A stretch of 12,376 nt of DNA from assembly GCA_030591405.1 (NCBI GenBank), contig JAUVBC010000027.1, positions 1 through 12,376 on the forward strand. Reading direction: 5' to 3'. A model generated the notes under the pieces. That model had not been told where the DNA came from. It did no database searches and was given only the letters and a program-made list of their open reading frames with translations. Shown piece by piece: positions 1 to 6,957 of this stretch (its first letter is position 1; the number at the start of each line of letters is the position of its first letter). The position numbers and the translations under genes are program-made. This DNA comes from Candidatus Zixiibacteriota bacterium. Its GTDB lineage: Bacteria; Zixibacteria; MSB-5A5; GN15; PGXB01.

Positions 1-645
1 AAAATATTTAATGAATCACTTAGTCTGACCATGTTCCTGGTGATACCATCGGCGGTTTATCTGGCCGGTTTCAGTGATGATCTGGTCAGGCTGATTTATG
101 AAAGGGGCGCTTTTGGAGCAGAGGCGACCACAAATACTTCGTTCGCTCTGCTTTTTTATGCCCTTGGCTTACTTGGTTTTGCAGGGGTCAGAGTGACCGC
201 TCCGGCATATTACGCAATGGGTGATGCCAAACGACCGATGCAGTATTCAATCTTTACGGTGGCGCTGAATATTGGACTTAACTTTGCCTTTATTCCGATC
301 TGGGGCTTTGCCGGTTTGGCGCTGGCAACATCGGTGGCAGGAATATTAAATTTTGCCTTATTGCTTTTTAATCTTAAAAAGAAATTGCCGGATATGAGAT
401 TTTTTACCGTTTTTTCTGGAATAGCAAGAATGATATTTGCCGCGGTTACATCCTATTACATTATTAATGTGATAGATTTTAGTATGATTTTTTATAATTT
501 TGGCGGTATCACAGGCAAGATTCTGATTGTTGTCTGCCAGATATTTGGAATCGGGATATTGTATCTTATTTTTTCCAAGATATTACAACTCGATGAGACA
601 AATAGATTATTCAGGATGATTTTTAGAAAGCGTAAATCTGTCTAG
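1..645 (+). CDS. murJ: Lipid II flippase MurJ, C-terminal part (5' truncated by window edge)
   Basis: The reading frame is open from base 1 and ends at TAG 643-645, so only the last 214 residues of a protein usually about 500 residues long are present. MurJ is a MOP-superfamily inner-membrane transporter that flips the peptidoglycan precursor lipid II to the periplasmic side. Family features visible here are an IPSAVYL helix start, the loop IYERGAFGAEAT, and the helix segments YALGLLGFAGVR, YYAMGDAKRPMQYS and GFAGLALATSVAG. The chain ends in hydrophobic helices and a basic tail (FRKRKSV). ATG 31 is internal to the protein and is not its start. comEC begins 7 nt downstream, so the two are probably co-transcribed. 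The alternative is another MOP-family flippase such as a polysaccharide exporter, but the RGAF and YAMGD motifs favour MurJ. Confidence 0.9.
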   Translation, partial: KIFNESLSLTMFLVIPSAVYLAGFSDDLVRLIYERGAFGAEATTNTSFALLFYALGLLGFAGVRVTAPAYYAMGDAKRPMQYSIFTVALNIGLNFAFIPIWGFAGLALATSVAGILNFALLLFNLKKKLPDMRFFTVFSGIARMIFAAVTSYYIINVIDFSMIFYNFGGITGKILIVVCQIFGIGILYLIFSKILQLDETNRLFRMIFRKRKSV

Positions 646-652
646 GAATTAT

Positions 653-2962
653 ATGGTCAGGAAATATCCGGCAGTAATAATATTAGGTGCGGTGGTAACC
701 GGGATTATTCTGGCCGATAATGTTGCTATCTCGGCCTGGTTTTATCTTGTCTTATCTCTGATAATGTTTCCGGTTGCAATCGCCTCGTATTATAAGAACA
801 ATAACATTACTACCTGCTCGGCTGTTTTGCTCGCTTTGATTATGCTGTCGGCTTTTGGATTTTCTTTTCGGTATAAAACTTTTCCGCCCCGGCATATTAT
901 TCACTTCACTGATAACTATCAAAAATATCAGATTTTTGGTACTGTCGATGACTGGCCGATTCTCAGGGAACATCGGACAAGTATCTATATTGATGTTGAT
1001 TCGTTGCGGCAGCAGGGCGAGACAATTAAAACATCTGGTCGCATCATCCTTAATATTGGAACCGAAACAACCCGGTTTCAGTTCGGGGATCGCTTACAGT
1101 TTGAATCATCACTATATTCTATTAAGGGTGGGAAAAACCCATCGGGGTTTGATTATCAAAGGTATCTGAATCTGAAGAATGTTTTTGCATCCGCTTATCT
1201 GTCGAATCAATACTCAGTTATGGTCGATCAGGCAGGAGCAGGATACTATATGCGACTGATCGATAAACTGAGAAAAGCAATTGGCGATACGTTCAAGGAA
1301 ACTCTTTCACCATCTGCCGCGGCGCTGGCCTCCGGCTTTTTGATTGGCGAAACCAGAGATATCCCGGTTGATATATATCAATTATTTCTTGACAGCGGTA
1401 CATTGCATTTACTGGCAGTTTCCGGCTCCAATGTTGCGTTAGTTCTACTGGTATTCATTTTTCTATTAAGAGCCTCACCGATGAAAGCACGGAACCGAAC
1501 TATCTTTTTGCTTGGCGTTGTTTTGGTGTTCACTCTTTTATCATACAACCAGCCATCGGTTGTTCGGGCCTCGATAATGGTCTCACTGGTTCTGCTGGGG
1601 CAAGCTTTCCAAAGGAAAATAGATCTGAATAATATTATAGCGACGACAGCTCTAATAATTTTGTTGATTAAACCAACCGAATTTTTTGATGTCGGCTTTC
1701 AATTATCATTTACAACCGCCTGGGGATTAATCTTTTTAACGCCTATAGTCACCCGGCATTTAAAACCTATTCATGATCGTTTGTATTATAAATTTCTGCT
1801 GTTTCCATTAATCATCAGTGTCGTTGCTCAGATTGTTGCACTTCCAATGTCTGCTTTTTATTTCCAACGGCTTCCGATGATTTCATTTGTGTCAAATCTT
1901 TTTGTTGTGCCTTTGGTGTCGATTATTGTTATTGGCGAGGTTGCGATTCTTCTGGCGACATTTCTCCTGCCGCTTTTTGGTTCTTTTGTCGGTTCATTAG
2001 TTGAACCGTTTCTGCAGCTGACCATATTACTATTGAATCAGTTTGGCTCAGAAAAAATGGCGATGGTACAAACTTTTCAACTGTTCCCTTTTCAATTGAT
2101 CGCCTATTATCTGATGTTGGTTTTTTTGGCTTTTTCGATAGGCGTAAAACAATCAAGGCGACTGCTTGTTATTACATGTCTGATTTTCGCCAATGTTGCT
2201 CTATTTAATCATCTGTTATCTGAAAAATATGACTATCAGGTGACTATCTTTTCATCATCGGGCGGCACGGTGGCACTGGCTGAAACCGATAAAACATTAC
2301 TTATTCTCAGCAATTTACCTTTTAAAAATTATAGTATTACTGAAAAAACGGCACTTCCATATCTCGCTAACAAAAATATAGAAAATTATTCGGTGGTTGC
2401 TCTGTCAAATGATTACCCGACGATCAAAGAGGTTTTGTTTATTTTAAAACAAAATGATTCCGCCGATGCATTTATTCCGATTATATCTAAAAACCTGTTT
2501 TTTGATATTAGTGCGGACAATTTAACGTCGGTTGACAGATCTCGCGTAAAATATTATGAAGGATTCAGCTTGCCTGAGAAATTATTCAGTAATCAAACTT
2601 ACCTGAACGATAATTTTATGTTATTTAGTTTTGATTCGCTTAATCTCGCTTTTTTGAACAACAGTGAACTGAATAAAAATGTCAATTATTTATGCGAGAA
2701 TAGTAACTCCGTTAATATCATTGTAAAAGCGGTGATTGATAAATCGGACATTTCGGCGATATTGTCAGGTTCTGACAGACTGCCTCAATATTTACTCTGT
2801 CAACGTCTGTCAAAACCGGCTCGTGATGAAATCAGTCAAAATTATTCAAATATTTCAACCGATTTCAAGTTTATTGAGATATCCCAAGTCGGTGCCGTTG
2901 AATTGTTTATACAAAATGGTCAACTACGTCAAATAAAATGCGGAAATTATAATATCTTCTGA
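653..2962 (+). CDS. comEC: ComEC/Rec2-family DNA uptake channel with degenerate C-terminal metallo-beta-lactamase-like domain
   Basis: ComEC carries single-stranded DNA across the inner membrane during natural transformation. The 769-residue product has the full family layout. N-terminal helices (about 5-70) are followed by the OB-like DUF4131 region (about 80-190) with the signature NPSGFDYQRYL (162-172). The Competence domain (about 220-490) shows FLIGETRDIP, the hallmark GTLHLLAVSGSNV (249-261) and PSVVRASIMV (301-310). A soluble C-terminal region (about 528-769) follows. It aligns by eye with the metallo-beta-lactamase-like domain found in many ComECs, but where HxHxDH is expected it reads ALSNDYPTI (583-591), so metal-dependent nuclease activity is unlikely. 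ATG 653 has an AGGA at 644-647. The gene is followed by 94 nt without a clear terminator. Family assignment is secure. Nearby pilus genes fit a DNA-uptake role. Confidence 0.93.
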   Translation: MVRKYPAVIILGAVVTGIILADNVAISAWFYLVLSLIMFPVAIASYYKNNNITTCSAVLLALIMLSAFGFSFRYKTFPPRHIIHFTDNYQKYQIFGTVDDWPILREHRTSIYIDVDSLRQQGETIKTSGRIILNIGTETTRFQFGDRLQFESSLYSIKGGKNPSGFDYQRYLNLKNVFASAYLSNQYSVMVDQAGAGYYMRLIDKLRKAIGDTFKETLSPSAAALASGFLIGETRDIPVDIYQLFLDSGTLHLLAVSGSNVALVLLVFIFLLRASPMKARNRTIFLLGVVLVFTLLSYNQPSVVRASIMVSLVLLGQAFQRKIDLNNIIATTALIILLIKPTEFFDVGFQLSFTTAWGLIFLTPIVTRHLKPIHDRLYYKFLLFPLIISVVAQIVALPMSAFYFQRLPMISFVSNLFVVPLVSIIVIGEVAILLATFLLPLFGSFVGSLVEPFLQLTILLLNQFGSEKMAMVQTFQLFPFQLIAYYLMLVFLAFSIGVKQSRRLLVITCLIFANVALFNHLLSEKYDYQVTIFSSSGGTVALAETDKTLLILSNLPFKNYSITEKTALPYLANKNIENYSVVALSNDYPTIKEVLFILKQNDSADAFIPIISKNLFFDISADNLTSVDRSRVKYYEGFSLPEKLFSNQTYLNDNFMLFSFDSLNLAFLNNSELNKNVNYLCENSNSVNIIVKAVIDKSDISAILSGSDRLPQYLLCQRLSKPARDEISQNYSNISTDFKFIEISQVGAVELFIQNGQLRQIKCGNYNIF

Positions 2963-3056
2963 CTTAAGAATACCAGTCGAAATCCCGATAAAATAAAAGA
3001 AATAGAAGAATAGTAACAAGTTCCGGAAATCATTATATTCAGGGATATTGTTTGAT

Positions 3057-4265
3057 ATGGGTTTAGTTGGAAATCTAAAAACGGTTTCTTTTCCTGATAT
3101 TCTTCAATTGCTGGCAACTGGCAAGAAATCGGGAATACTGGAAATAACGACCAAAGCAAGGCAAAAAGAAATTGCCTTCAAGGATGGTGCTATCATATTT
3201 GCTTCGTCGATTAATTCGACCGAAGATCTTTTTGGTAACCTCCTTTTGAAGCGCGGAAAAATATCCAAGGATGATCTGGAACGCGCTATCATGATGCATA
3301 AACAAACCGGTCGCCAGTTGGGGACAACACTGGTTGACATGAATCTATTTGAAAAAGATGAAATTATAGAATGTTTGAAACTTCAGATAGAAGAGATTGT
3401 TTATAATCTGTTTTCGTGGGAAGAGGGTGATTTTAAATTTAATGAGAATGCCTCACCACGGAATGCTCAGTTTACAATTGAGCTTAGTACTATGAATGTT
3501 ATTATGGAGGGAACTCGCCGCATTGATGAGTGGGTCGAAATTCAAAAGGTCCTGCCTCCAGATGATATCAAAGTCAAACTGACGATGAATCCCAAGAGCA
3601 AAAAAGATGAGATAAAACTTAGCATCGATGAGTTCAGAATTCTATCATTGATAAGTGGAGACAGAACTCTTCCTGATATTATTCAAGCCTCTCCCATAGG
3701 TGAATTTGTGACCTATCGGGCTCTTTACCGCCTGATCATTGCCGGATTGGTTGAATCTGGCGGACAGGTTGTGGCTGGCGAAGAGATTGTTAATAATGAG
3801 GAAGAAGTAATCGTATCGATTTTGTTTTCATTATATAATAACTGTTTTTACAGAATTCGTTCATTGGTTGAAGAAGTTGTTGGTGATCAAAACCCGATGT
3901 TTAATAAATATCTGTCCGGTTTTCGTAACGGGTTCCTGATTTATTTCCCCGGTTTTGACCCCGGAGCTGATACAAAAATCAGTTTTGATAAATTTTATGC
4001 AGCCATTTTAAAAATACCTGCTCCGGTCAGAATGCATTCGGTCATGAGTGCTCTGGAGCATATGCTGGATAATCAGCTGGAGTATGTATTTTATTTTCTT
4101 GGCTCTGGAATTTACCGCAAAGCAGTCGGACGGGTCAAAAAAGAGATTACCGAACCGTTGGCGATGAAAAGAGAAATGGTAAAAAGATTTCATATAGATG
4201 AGAATCTTGATAAATCAATAAGAAAAGCGGCAATGGTTGTAAACTTGATGAAAGGTGCCTCGTGA
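3057..4265 (+). CDS. DUF4388/PATAN-type regulatory protein
   Basis: The 402-residue soluble protein begins MGLVGNLKTVSFPDILQLLA, the usual opening of DUF4388 (PATAN) proteins, followed by TGKKSGILEI and the strand-turn-strand segment KEIAFKDGAIIFA. Residues about 60-112 form a helical insert (NLLLKRGKISKDDLERAI and a second copy near 88-110) resembling the N-terminal domain of GspE/PilB ATPases. Then come the DUF4388-like FSWEEGDFKF (119-128) and a probable winged-helix segment (about 188-236: DEFRILSLI, LYRLIIAGLVES). The C-terminal 160 residues are not recognised. I chose ATG 3057 over TTG 3048 because it gives the typical family N-terminus; AGGG at 3041-3044 is 12 nt upstream. The stop overlaps the next gene's start (TGATG). 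PATAN response regulators in cyanobacteria act on pilus motors, so a T4P-regulatory role is plausible but inferred. Confidence 0.8.
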   Translation: MGLVGNLKTVSFPDILQLLATGKKSGILEITTKARQKEIAFKDGAIIFASSINSTEDLFGNLLLKRGKISKDDLERAIMMHKQTGRQLGTTLVDMNLFEKDEIIECLKLQIEEIVYNLFSWEEGDFKFNENASPRNAQFTIELSTMNVIMEGTRRIDEWVEIQKVLPPDDIKVKLTMNPKSKKDEIKLSIDEFRILSLISGDRTLPDIIQASPIGEFVTYRALYRLIIAGLVESGGQVVAGEEIVNNEEEVIVSILFSLYNNCFYRIRSLVEEVVGDQNPMFNKYLSGFRNGFLIYFPGFDPGADTKISFDKFYAAILKIPAPVRMHSVMSALEHMLDNQLEYVFYFLGSGIYRKAVGRVKKEITEPLAMKREMVKRFHIDENLDKSIRKAAMVVNLMKGAS

Positions 4266-4639
4266 TGAATAAATCAAAATATATATTGTCTGGAATATTT
4301 TTGATAAGCTTTTTGTTTACCAAAACGGCCAATGCGGCTGTTGATATAAATGCACTACTTTCAACCGCCGGTATTGCCGATATGGTCCTTTTATTGTGTA
4401 TTATTATCTGTTTATTCTGGTCAATGAATATTATGTCATTGGTCAGGGGCGGGCTGATGTCAAAAAGCTGGCAGATGTTTACTTTGGGATTTTTATTTTT
4501 AATTCTTGCCAGAATAGTTATTATAAGTGCGACCATAAATCTTTTTGTTGTTCCGGAGTATGTTTCAACTCTTTTGTATCTTTTTATGACCATAACCTGG
4601 CTGATTGGAATATTTCAAACCAAGAGGATTTTGGCCTAA
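4265..4639 (+). CDS. Small three-helix membrane protein with signal peptide, unknown function
   Basis: The product is a 124-residue hydrophobic protein of no family I recognise. Residues 1-24 look like a cleavable signal peptide: a basic start (MNKSK), a hydrophobic core (ILSGIFLISFLF) and an ANA-A cleavage site. Three hydrophobic helices follow at about 37-60, 69-93 and 98-117, and the chain ends with a basic tail (TKRILA). ATG 4265 overlaps the preceding TGA by one base, and AAAGG 4251-4255 lies 9 nt upstream, so translation is probably coupled to the PATAN-type gene. GTG 4262 is possible but less likely. The coupling suggests a membrane partner of the upstream protein. Codon-consistent frame, signal peptide and helices support a real gene, although no function can be assigned. 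Confidence 0.72.
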   Translation: MNKSKYILSGIFLISFLFTKTANAAVDINALLSTAGIADMVLLLCIIICLFWSMNIMSLVRGGLMSKSWQMFTLGFLFLILARIVIISATINLFVVPEYVSTLLYLFMTITWLIGIFQTKRILA

Positions 4640-4648
4640 TTTATTTAA

Positions 4649-4677
4649 TTGACTTAACTTAAAATGGCAGTTATAAT
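4649..4677 (+). promoter_or_regulatory. Near-consensus sigma70-type promoter of the roadblock-mglAB-pilB operon
   Basis: TTGACT (4649-4654) and TATAAT (4672-4677) are separated by exactly 17 bp, a five-of-six -35 and a perfect -10 element. It lies in the 112-bp gap between the small membrane protein gene and the TPR-roadblock gene. Transcription would start near 4684, giving a leader of about 68 nt. The leader contains GGAG (4737-4740) ahead of ATG 4752. No operator repeat was seen, so expression may be constitutive. Whether this lineage uses E. coli-like sigma70 elements is an assumption. Confidence 0.7.
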
Positions 4678-4751
4678 TACAGAAATATATTTTTTATGCG
4701 ATGGTAAGTTATTGATTTCTAAAACCTTGCCTATGCGGAGTATATTATAGA

Positions 4752-5624
4752 ATGGCTGATCTGGTTGAAATAGAAGATAGAATATCTAAGTGCAATAAAT
4801 TATTGGATGCCAATCCAAATTCCCAGATTTTTGCGGCTCTGGCAGAAGCCTACCGTAAGAAAGGGGATCTTGATCAGGCGTTCAGAATCTGCCAATCGGG
4901 GCTAAGAATACATCCCGACTACGGTTCGGCACATATGGTTATGGCTCGAATCAATGTCGATAAAGGGATGTTTGATTGGGCCGAAATTGAGGCCAGAAAG
5001 ATTATTGATCTTGAAGGTAACAGCCATGCGACCGATCTGCTTTTGGCCGAAATATATATTAATAAGAATGATATGGCTCAGGCTACCAAACTGCTCAATG
5101 AGCTTCATAAAAACGATCCGTCTAATAAACAGGTAAAAAATCTATTAGATATTGCCAGGAAACATGAAGCAAGTGGCGCAATTGAGATAAATGAAAAACA
5201 GGTTCCCCCGCCGAAAAATGAAGAAACAATCATTCCGGAAAAGAATGAAGATTCGATCGATAACAAAGAATTAATAGATATCATTTCTGAGATCGGCGGC
5301 GTTGAGGGAACACTGATTGTTAATAATGATGGCATGGTGGCCGAATCAAGATGGATTGATAATCAGGGCTCTGACCTTTATGGTGCCCTGGCCAGAGATA
5401 TTGAGCAAACAATCCAGGCACATATGGACGTTTCCGTTTTTGGCACTTATGAAAATCTATTAATCGAGGGCGAAAACCTGATTGTCAATATGATTCCATT
5501 AAAGGATTGTCTGCTTTTAATAAAGGCAAACTCTCAAATAAATCTTGGTACCCTTAAATTGCGAATGAACGCTCTCCTTGAAAAATTAGATAATCCAGTT
5601 ACTAAGACAGGGGTACAATCATGA
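4752..5624 (+). CDS. TPR-roadblock/LC7 fusion protein
   Basis: The 290-residue soluble protein joins two modules. Residues about 22-124 hold three tetratricopeptide repeats (SQIFAALAEAYRKKGDLDQA; YGSAHMVMARINVDKGMFDWA; HATDLLLAEIYINKNDMAQA), each ending near a proline (IHP, NDP) or an equivalent turn. A charged, proline-containing linker (about 140-170) follows. Residues about 172-282 form a roadblock/LC7 domain with the typical GGVEGTLIVNNDGMVAES strand-turn-strand and a closing amphipathic helix (GTLKLRMNALLEKL). TPRs bind proteins. Roadblock domains dimerise and often bind small GTPases. The gene is first after the promoter, and its stop overlaps the next start (ATGA), so it is coupled to the membrane roadblock gene. 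A scaffold or MglA-binding adaptor role is inferred. TPR proteins such as SgmX play this part in Myxococcus, but SgmX has no such fusion that I know of. Confidence 0.85.
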   Translation: MADLVEIEDRISKCNKLLDANPNSQIFAALAEAYRKKGDLDQAFRICQSGLRIHPDYGSAHMVMARINVDKGMFDWAEIEARKIIDLEGNSHATDLLLAEIYINKNDMAQATKLLNELHKNDPSNKQVKNLLDIARKHEASGAIEINEKQVPPPKNEETIIPEKNEDSIDNKELIDIISEIGGVEGTLIVNNDGMVAESRWIDNQGSDLYGALARDIEQTIQAHMDVSVFGTYENLLIEGENLIVNMIPLKDCLLLIKANSQINLGTLKLRMNALLEKLDNPVTKTGVQS

Positions 5625-6601
5625 CCGTATCTTCCAAAGACAGCCGCCTGATGCTGCTTTATTCCAGCGTATTGATTGTGATTCCGATGGTTATTTTTCC
5701 TGCTAAATTAGGAACCGAATTAATCTCGGGATCGTTTGAATATGCTTTATTTGAAGTAATATACTATGGGATCGTTTTCTTTGTTTTGCGTCCCGCTTCA
5801 TCTTTATTTCAGTTGTTCCAAGGAGCAGGGCTAACTTTCCTTTGCCGAATTGCAATCGGAACAGTTTTTGGTGTAATGGTTTCAATAATGTATGATGTTG
5901 GATTATCTGCGGCATTAACTCTTGGCATTTCGAAATATTTACCGGCAATTATTCTGCATATTGCTTTTATGCCAATGGTAACAAAATCATTTCATTATGC
6001 TATTCTTGGTGAAGCATCCGGTGATGAATTGCATCGGGATAAAAAAAGAAATGTGGTCTATCAGTCGCAAACATCGCAAACATCGCAAACAGGGACTTCG
6101 CAGATATTCGTTAAACCGGAATCGATAGTTCCCGTGCCAACGATAGCAGCTGCCGAAAAGCCGAAAGCAGTTGTCTTGGTTGACAAAGATGCTGATGGTT
6201 TCGCTCGCGCAGTCAGGTATATTGGCGAACATCATTCGGTTAAACTGGCGGCAGTGGTTGATTTTGAAGGTTTGACGATGTCCTCATTTTCCAGAAATAA
6301 TGTTGATGTTGAAGAATGGTCTCCATTAGCCTTATTGTTCAGTGAAGCTAACACAAAAATCCTGAATCGATTGTCTGATGTGACCGGGCCGGAACGGCTC
6401 GATATTACTTTTGGTCAGGATAAACTATACGCCCTAAAAATTTCGGAATTTACACTGCTTGTCCTATCCAGTCGGGAGGATGATGATCTTCTCGGAATCA
6501 GATTGGCACAGGCATCAGATATGATAAGTAAATATGTATCCGAACGCTATGGCAAATTACTGTCGGCAAGTCCGGAGGAGAAATATGTATCAAGTACTTG
6601 A
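5621..6601 (+). CDS. Four-helix membrane protein with C-terminal roadblock-like domain
   Basis: The 326-residue product has an unusual layout. Four hydrophobic helices lie at about 10-27, 42-60, 70-92 and 98-122, with no cleavable signal peptide. A flexible linker (about 130-190) includes the SQTSQTSQT repeat and a proline/alanine-rich stretch. Residues about 192-314 look like a divergent roadblock/LC7 fold: an opening helix (DADGFARAVRYI), strand-turn-strand (KLAAVVDFEGLTMSSF), a helix (SPLALLFSEANTKILNRL), two strands (LYALKISEFTLLVLSS) and a final helix (LGIRLAQASDMISKYV). This would tether a roadblock domain to the cytoplasmic face of the inner membrane. ATG 5621 overlaps the upstream TGA as ATGA and has AGGGG 5609-5613. 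The end overlaps the next roadblock gene by 17 nt. The domain call rests on pattern and neighbours, not on a profile search. Confidence 0.75.
   Translation: MTVSSKDSRLMLLYSSVLIVIPMVIFPAKLGTELISGSFEYALFEVIYYGIVFFVLRPASSLFQLFQGAGLTFLCRIAIGTVFGVMVSIMYDVGLSAALTLGISKYLPAIILHIAFMPMVTKSFHYAILGEASGDELHRDKKRNVVYQSQTSQTSQTGTSQIFVKPESIVPVPTIAAAEKPKAVVLVDKDADGFARAVRYIGEHHSVKLAAVVDFEGLTMSSFSRNNVDVEEWSPLALLFSEANTKILNRLSDVTGPERLDITFGQDKLYALKISEFTLLVLSSREDDDLLGIRLAQASDMISKYVSERYGKLLSASPEEKYVSST
6065..6091 (+). repeat. Three exact tandem copies of a 9-bp unit in the linker of the membrane roadblock gene
   Basis: TCGCAAACA occurs three times back to back (6065-6073, 6074-6082, 6083-6091). The repeat is in frame and encodes Ser-Gln-Thr three times (residues 149-157) between the membrane helices and the roadblock-like domain. 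Copy-number change would lengthen or shorten the linker without shifting the frame. Confidence 0.9.
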
Positions 6602-6929
6602 AGAATTGAATAAAACCAGCGGTATAAGCGGATCGATGGTAGTTGGTAATGACGGAATTGTTATTGCCTCTGATATGGACGCTTCTTTTGAAGAAGAGAC
6701 GGTTGGCGCTCTGGCCGCTTCGATTACATCTAATATTCAGAAATCGATGGATCGACTGGAACAGGCACCTTTATCACAGGTAACAATTGAAGCGACATCG
6801 GGCAAACTGTTTTTTGCCAAGGCCAATAGTATAGGGACTTTAGTTGTAACTACAGAGAAAGATGTCAACATCGGCCTGATAAGGCTTGAGATAAAAAATG
6901 CCGTCTCAAAGTTAGGGATTAATAAGTAG
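6585..6929 (+). CDS. Stand-alone roadblock/LC7 domain protein
   Basis: The 114-residue protein is essentially one roadblock/LC7 domain of usual length. An initial helix (VLEELNKTSG) is followed by GISGSMVVGNDGIVIASD (13-30), a central helix (VGALAASITSNIQKSMDRL), two strands (VTIEATSGKLFFAKA, GTLVVTT) and a closing helix (IGLIRLEIKNAVSKL). I chose ATG 6585 because a strong Shine-Dalgarno (GGAGG 6574-6578) sits 6 nt upstream; ATG 6534 would add residues read out of the upstream gene. The start lies inside the membrane roadblock gene, so the two are coupled. Such proteins form homo- or heterodimers that bind Ras-like GTPases as regulators. With mglA starting 28 nt downstream, MglA or its roadblock neighbours are the likely partners. 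The exact activity (GAP, GEF, co-regulator) cannot be read from sequence. Confidence 0.9.
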   Translation: MYQVLEELNKTSGISGSMVVGNDGIVIASDMDASFEEETVGALAASITSNIQKSMDRLEQAPLSQVTIEATSGKLFFAKANSIGTLVVTTEKDVNIGLIRLEIKNAVSKLGINK

Positions 6930-6957
6930 ACCAAAATTATTAGGGATTTATAATTCT

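Noticed and set aside
2378..2430. Possible active metallo-beta-lactamase site in ComEC
   Set aside because: The motif position contains Asn, Asp and Tyr but no histidine, so an active HxHxDH site is not present.
3034..3039. TATATT as a -10 element for the PATAN-type gene
   Set aside because: No -35 element at suitable distance, and the transcript would start within about 10 nt of the start codon, losing the Shine-Dalgarno.
3048..3056. TTG start for the PATAN-type gene
   Set aside because: It lies only 3 nt from AGGG and adds MFD before the typical family opening MGLVGNL; ATG 3057 fits better.
4147..4593. 148-codon open frame on the minus strand
   Set aside because: It lies antisense to the end of the PATAN-type gene and the small membrane protein gene, resembles no family, and has no convincing start context.
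6534..6584. Upstream ATG for the lone roadblock gene
   Set aside because: It would overlap the previous gene by 68 nt and add residues outside the domain; ATG 6585 has an ideal GGAGG site.
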